DNA of 6,299 nt from an uncultured Bacilli bacterium (GTDB lineage Bacteria > Bacillota_I > Bacilli_A > RF39 > UBA660), in assembly GCA_947627525.1 (NCBI GenBank), contig CANQWJ010000073.1, forward strand, positions 1 through 6,299, written 5' to 3'. Positions 4,023 through 6,299 of this stretch are shown in pieces. A program made the position numbers and the translations under genes. The first letter of the stretch is position 1. Every line of letters starts with the position of its first letter. Below the pieces are notes generated by a model. The model was not told the DNA's origin, searched no databases, and saw only the letters and a program-made list of their open reading frames with translations.

Positions 4023-5378
4023 ATGAATGATACTATCGCAAGTATTTCGACAACATTAGGAGTAGGAGCTATTTCTATTGTTAGAGTTAGTGGAAAAGAC
4101 GCTATTAAAATAGTTAATTCTATTTTTAAAGGTAAAGATTTAGAAAAAGTAGAAAGTCATACGATAAATTATGGTCATATTGTTGATAATGATGAAATTA
4201 TCGATGAAGTTTTAGTATCAGTTATGAAGTCACCAAAGACTTTTACGATGGAAGATATTGTGGAAGTAAATTGCCATGGTGGAATTGCGATAACTAATAA
4301 AGTATTAGAATTATTACTTTTGAAAGGTGCAAGACTTGCTGAAAGAGGAGAGTTTACAAAAAGAGCTTTCTTAAATGGAAGAATTGATTTAGTTGAAGCT
4401 GAATCAGTAATGGATATCATAAGTGCTAAAACAGATAAAGCAAGAAAACTATCAATGAATCAATTAGAAGGGCGAGTAAGTACTATAATTCGTAAATTTA
4501 GACAAGAATTATTAGAGTTACTTGCTAGTATTGAAGTAAATATCGATTATCCTGAATATGAAGATATTGAAGTTATGACTGTTGATAGCATAAAAAAAGA
4601 AATGAAAAATATTCGTAAGAAACTTGAAAAAATAGTTAAAGAAAGTGAAAATGGTAAAATCATTAAAGATGGTATAAAAACAGTTATTGTTGGTCGTCCT
4701 AATGTTGGAAAAAGTAGTATTTTGAATCGTTTATTAGATTATGATAAAGCCATTGTTACTGATATTGCAGGAACGACAAGAGATATTGTTGAAGGGGAAA
4801 TAAATCTTGATGGTATACTATTAAAACTTGTCGATACAGCAGGTATTCGTAAAACAAAAGATGTTGTTGAAAAAATAGGGGTAGATCGCAGTTTTAAAGA
4901 ATTAGAAGAAGCTGATTTAATCATTATGGTTTTAGATAATAGTGAAGAATTAACGGACTATGATTTAGAATTATTAGATCGTATTAAAGATAAAAAGGCC
5001 ATAGTTGTCATAAATAAAAATGATTTAAAAAGAAAATTGGATATCAATAAAATTAAAAATACTAATATCATTGAAATAAATACTGTTGATTTAGATAAGA
5101 TTGATATTTTAAAAGATAAAATAAAAGAAATGTTTAATTTAGATGAGATAGATCAAGGGGATTATAATTATTTGAGTAATGTTCGTCAAATTACTTTGGC
5201 CAAAGAAAGTCTTGCTATTCTTGATGAAGTAGAAGAAGAAGTAAAAAGAGAAGACCCCGTTGATTTAATTGAAATTGATATAAAAAGAATTTGGACAAAA
5301 TTAGGAGAAATAATTGGTGAAAATTATTCTGATGAATTAATTGATCAATTGTTTAGCCAATTCTGTTTAGGAAAATAG
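4023..5378 (+). CDS. mnmE: tRNA uridine-5-carboxymethylaminomethyl(34) synthesis GTPase MnmE
   Basis: This 451-residue GTPase acts with MnmG to modify U34 of tRNAs reading two-family codons, using a methylene-tetrahydrofolate-derived carbon. Domain order is the standard one: an N-terminal folate-binding domain (1-118) with the DTIASISTTLGVGAISIVR opening, a helical domain (about 119-215 and 380-451), and an inserted Ras-like G domain. G1 is GRPNVGKS (224-231) and contains Asn227, the counterpart of the potassium-binding Asn of E. coli. G2 is TTRD (251-254), G3 is DTAG (271-274) and G4 is NKND (331-334). The C-terminus FCLGK retains the conserved Cys (C448) as C-L-G-K, where C-I-G-K is more usual. 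Length and all motifs look functional. GGAGGTGAT (4011-4019) gives a strong start. mnmG follows after 11 nt. Confidence 0.97.
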   Translation: MNDTIASISTTLGVGAISIVRVSGKDAIKIVNSIFKGKDLEKVESHTINYGHIVDNDEIIDEVLVSVMKSPKTFTMEDIVEVNCHGGIAITNKVLELLLLKGARLAERGEFTKRAFLNGRIDLVEAESVMDIISAKTDKARKLSMNQLEGRVSTIIRKFRQELLELLASIEVNIDYPEYEDIEVMTVDSIKKEMKNIRKKLEKIVKESENGKIIKDGIKTVIVGRPNVGKSSILNRLLDYDKAIVTDIAGTTRDIVEGEINLDGILLKLVDTAGIRKTKDVVEKIGVDRSFKELEEADLIIMVLDNSEELTDYDLELLDRIKDKKAIVVINKNDLKRKLDINKIKNTNIIEINTVDLDKIDILKDKIKEMFNLDEIDQGDYNYLSNVRQITLAKESLAILDEVEEEVKREDPVDLIEIDIKRIWTKLGEIIGENYSDELIDQLFSQFCLGK

Positions 5379-5389
5379 GAAGTGGTAGT

Positions 5390-6299
5390 ATGAATTATGA
5401 TACTATAGTTGTTGGTGGAGGACACGCTGGATGTGAAGCTAGTCTTGCTAGTAGTCGTTTAGGTAAAAAGACTCTTTTAGTAACTGGTAATATTAAAAAT
5501 ATTGCTGATATGCCTTGTAATCCATCAATAGGTGGACCAGCTAAAGGAATAGTTGTTCGTGAAATAGATGCTCTTGGTGGCGAAATGGCTCGAAATACTG
5601 ATAAGAGTTTTCTTCAAATGAAAATGTTAAATACTAAAAAAGGACCAGCAGTTCGTGCTTTACGTGCTCAAGCAGATAAGATAACATATCGTAAAGAAAT
5701 GTTAAAAACATTGGAAAATCAAGAAAATTTAACTATTTTAGAAGGTATGGTAGAAGACTTAATTGTTAAAGATAAAAAAGTTCTTGGTGTTATTCTAAAC
5801 GATGGTACAAAAATAAATTCGAAAACAGTTATTTTAACAACAGGAACTTATTTAAAGGGAGCTGTTTTATATGGTTCAACAAAGTTTAGTAGTGGACCAC
5901 ACGATGAAAAGCCATCACTTCATTTAAGTGATAAACTTCATGATTTAGGATTTACTATTAAAAGGTTAAAAACAGGAACACCACCTCGAATTGAAAAGAG
6001 TAGTATTGATTTTAGTAAGACTTCATTAGAACCAGGCGATGATGTTTGTCATAACTTTTCCATATCTAATAAAGTAGAATATGATCCTGATAAACAAATT
6101 CCTTGTCATTTGATTTATACCACTAAAGAAACACATCAAATAATAAAAGAAAATCTGAATAAATCAAGTATGTATGGTGGGTATGTTGAGGGTGTAGGAC
6201 CAAGATATTGCCCAAGTATTGAAGATAAGATTGTTCGTTTTGCTGATAAAGAAAGACATCAATTATTTCTAGAACCAGAAAGTATTTATTATGATGATA
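5390..6299 (+). CDS. mnmG: tRNA uridine-5-carboxymethylaminomethyl(34) synthesis enzyme MnmG (5' part, cut by the window edge)
   Basis: This is the FAD-dependent partner of MnmE; 303 codons are visible of a family length of about 620-630. The FAD dinucleotide-binding motif is at the N-terminus (G9-G-G-H-A-G14-C-E). The conserved MPCNPSIGGPAKG carries Cys43, KGPAVRALRAQADK is intact, and RLKTGTPPRI (192-201) is present. The family signature GPRYCPSIEDK (270-280) carries Cys274; Cys43 and Cys274 correspond to the two functional cysteines of E. coli MnmG. HQLFLEPES comes just before the window edge. The C-terminal NADH-linked and MnmE/tRNA-binding regions are not visible. A GGAAGTGG-type binding site follows the mnmE stop, so mnmE and mnmG form an operon with an 11-nt gap. 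The ATG start gives the standard N-terminus with no extension. Confidence 0.97.
   Translation, partial: MNYDTIVVGGGHAGCEASLASSRLGKKTLLVTGNIKNIADMPCNPSIGGPAKGIVVREIDALGGEMARNTDKSFLQMKMLNTKKGPAVRALRAQADKITYRKEMLKTLENQENLTILEGMVEDLIVKDKKVLGVILNDGTKINSKTVILTTGTYLKGAVLYGSTKFSSGPHDEKPSLHLSDKLHDLGFTIKRLKTGTPPRIEKSSIDFSKTSLEPGDDVCHNFSISNKVEYDPDKQIPCHLIYTTKETHQIIKENLNKSSMYGGYVEGVGPRYCPSIEDKIVRFADKERHQLFLEPESIYYDD

Noticed and set aside
1..6299. CRISPR arrays, tRNA, rRNA or known riboswitches
   Set aside because: I saw no regularly spaced repeats, cloverleaf-like CCA-ending segments or conserved riboswitch cores on either strand.

Overview
The window looks like the chromosome of a very AT-rich member of the Bacillota (Bacilli or the Mycoplasmatota-like lineages next to them). 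The gene order rpmH - rnpA - yidC - jag ... mnmE - mnmG is the conserved oriC-proximal block of Gram-positive bacteria. dnaA/oriC would be expected just upstream of base 1. TGA is used as a stop (yidC and two of the hypothetical genes) and tryptophan is TGG, so the genetic code is the standard bacterial one, not the mycoplasma code. An uncultured gut-type Bacilli lineage is my inference; no marker here fixes the genus.

Layout: (1) 1-2123 is a compact co-directional housekeeping operon. It holds ribosomal protein L34, the RNase P protein, the lipoprotein-type membrane insertase YidC and its RNA-binding partner Jag/KhpB, with 14-nt overlaps at rnpA/yidC and yidC/jag. It ends in a strong intrinsic terminator built into the last codons of jag. 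(2) 2124-3931 is an insert of three small genes that do not belong to this block: a two-TM membrane protein, a DUF2691-like protein and a helical protein of unknown family. They are loosely spaced, with 85-88 nt between genes, and each has its own promoter-like signal. (3) 3972-6299 resumes the conserved order with mnmE and the first 303 codons of mnmG. Together these two proteins make the cmnm5/nm5 modification of the tRNA wobble uridine U34.

The main discovery is how the insert is bounded. The 3' end of jag with its terminator (2084-2123) occurs again just before mnmE (3932-3971). Thirty-one bases are identical, and the match extends to 37 of 40. The three differences fall as one silent codon change and one Cys-to-Tyr change in the jag reading frame, so the right copy is a relic of a jag 3' end (I-K-Y-R-E-N-K-stop). 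This is the geometry left by integration or recombination at the 3' end of a gene: the element supplies a replacement end and the old end plus terminator is displaced to the far side. No integrase or transposase is present. The cargo resembles the small orphan immunity or accessory genes found in polymorphic-toxin neighbourhoods, but no toxin is visible and that function is inference.
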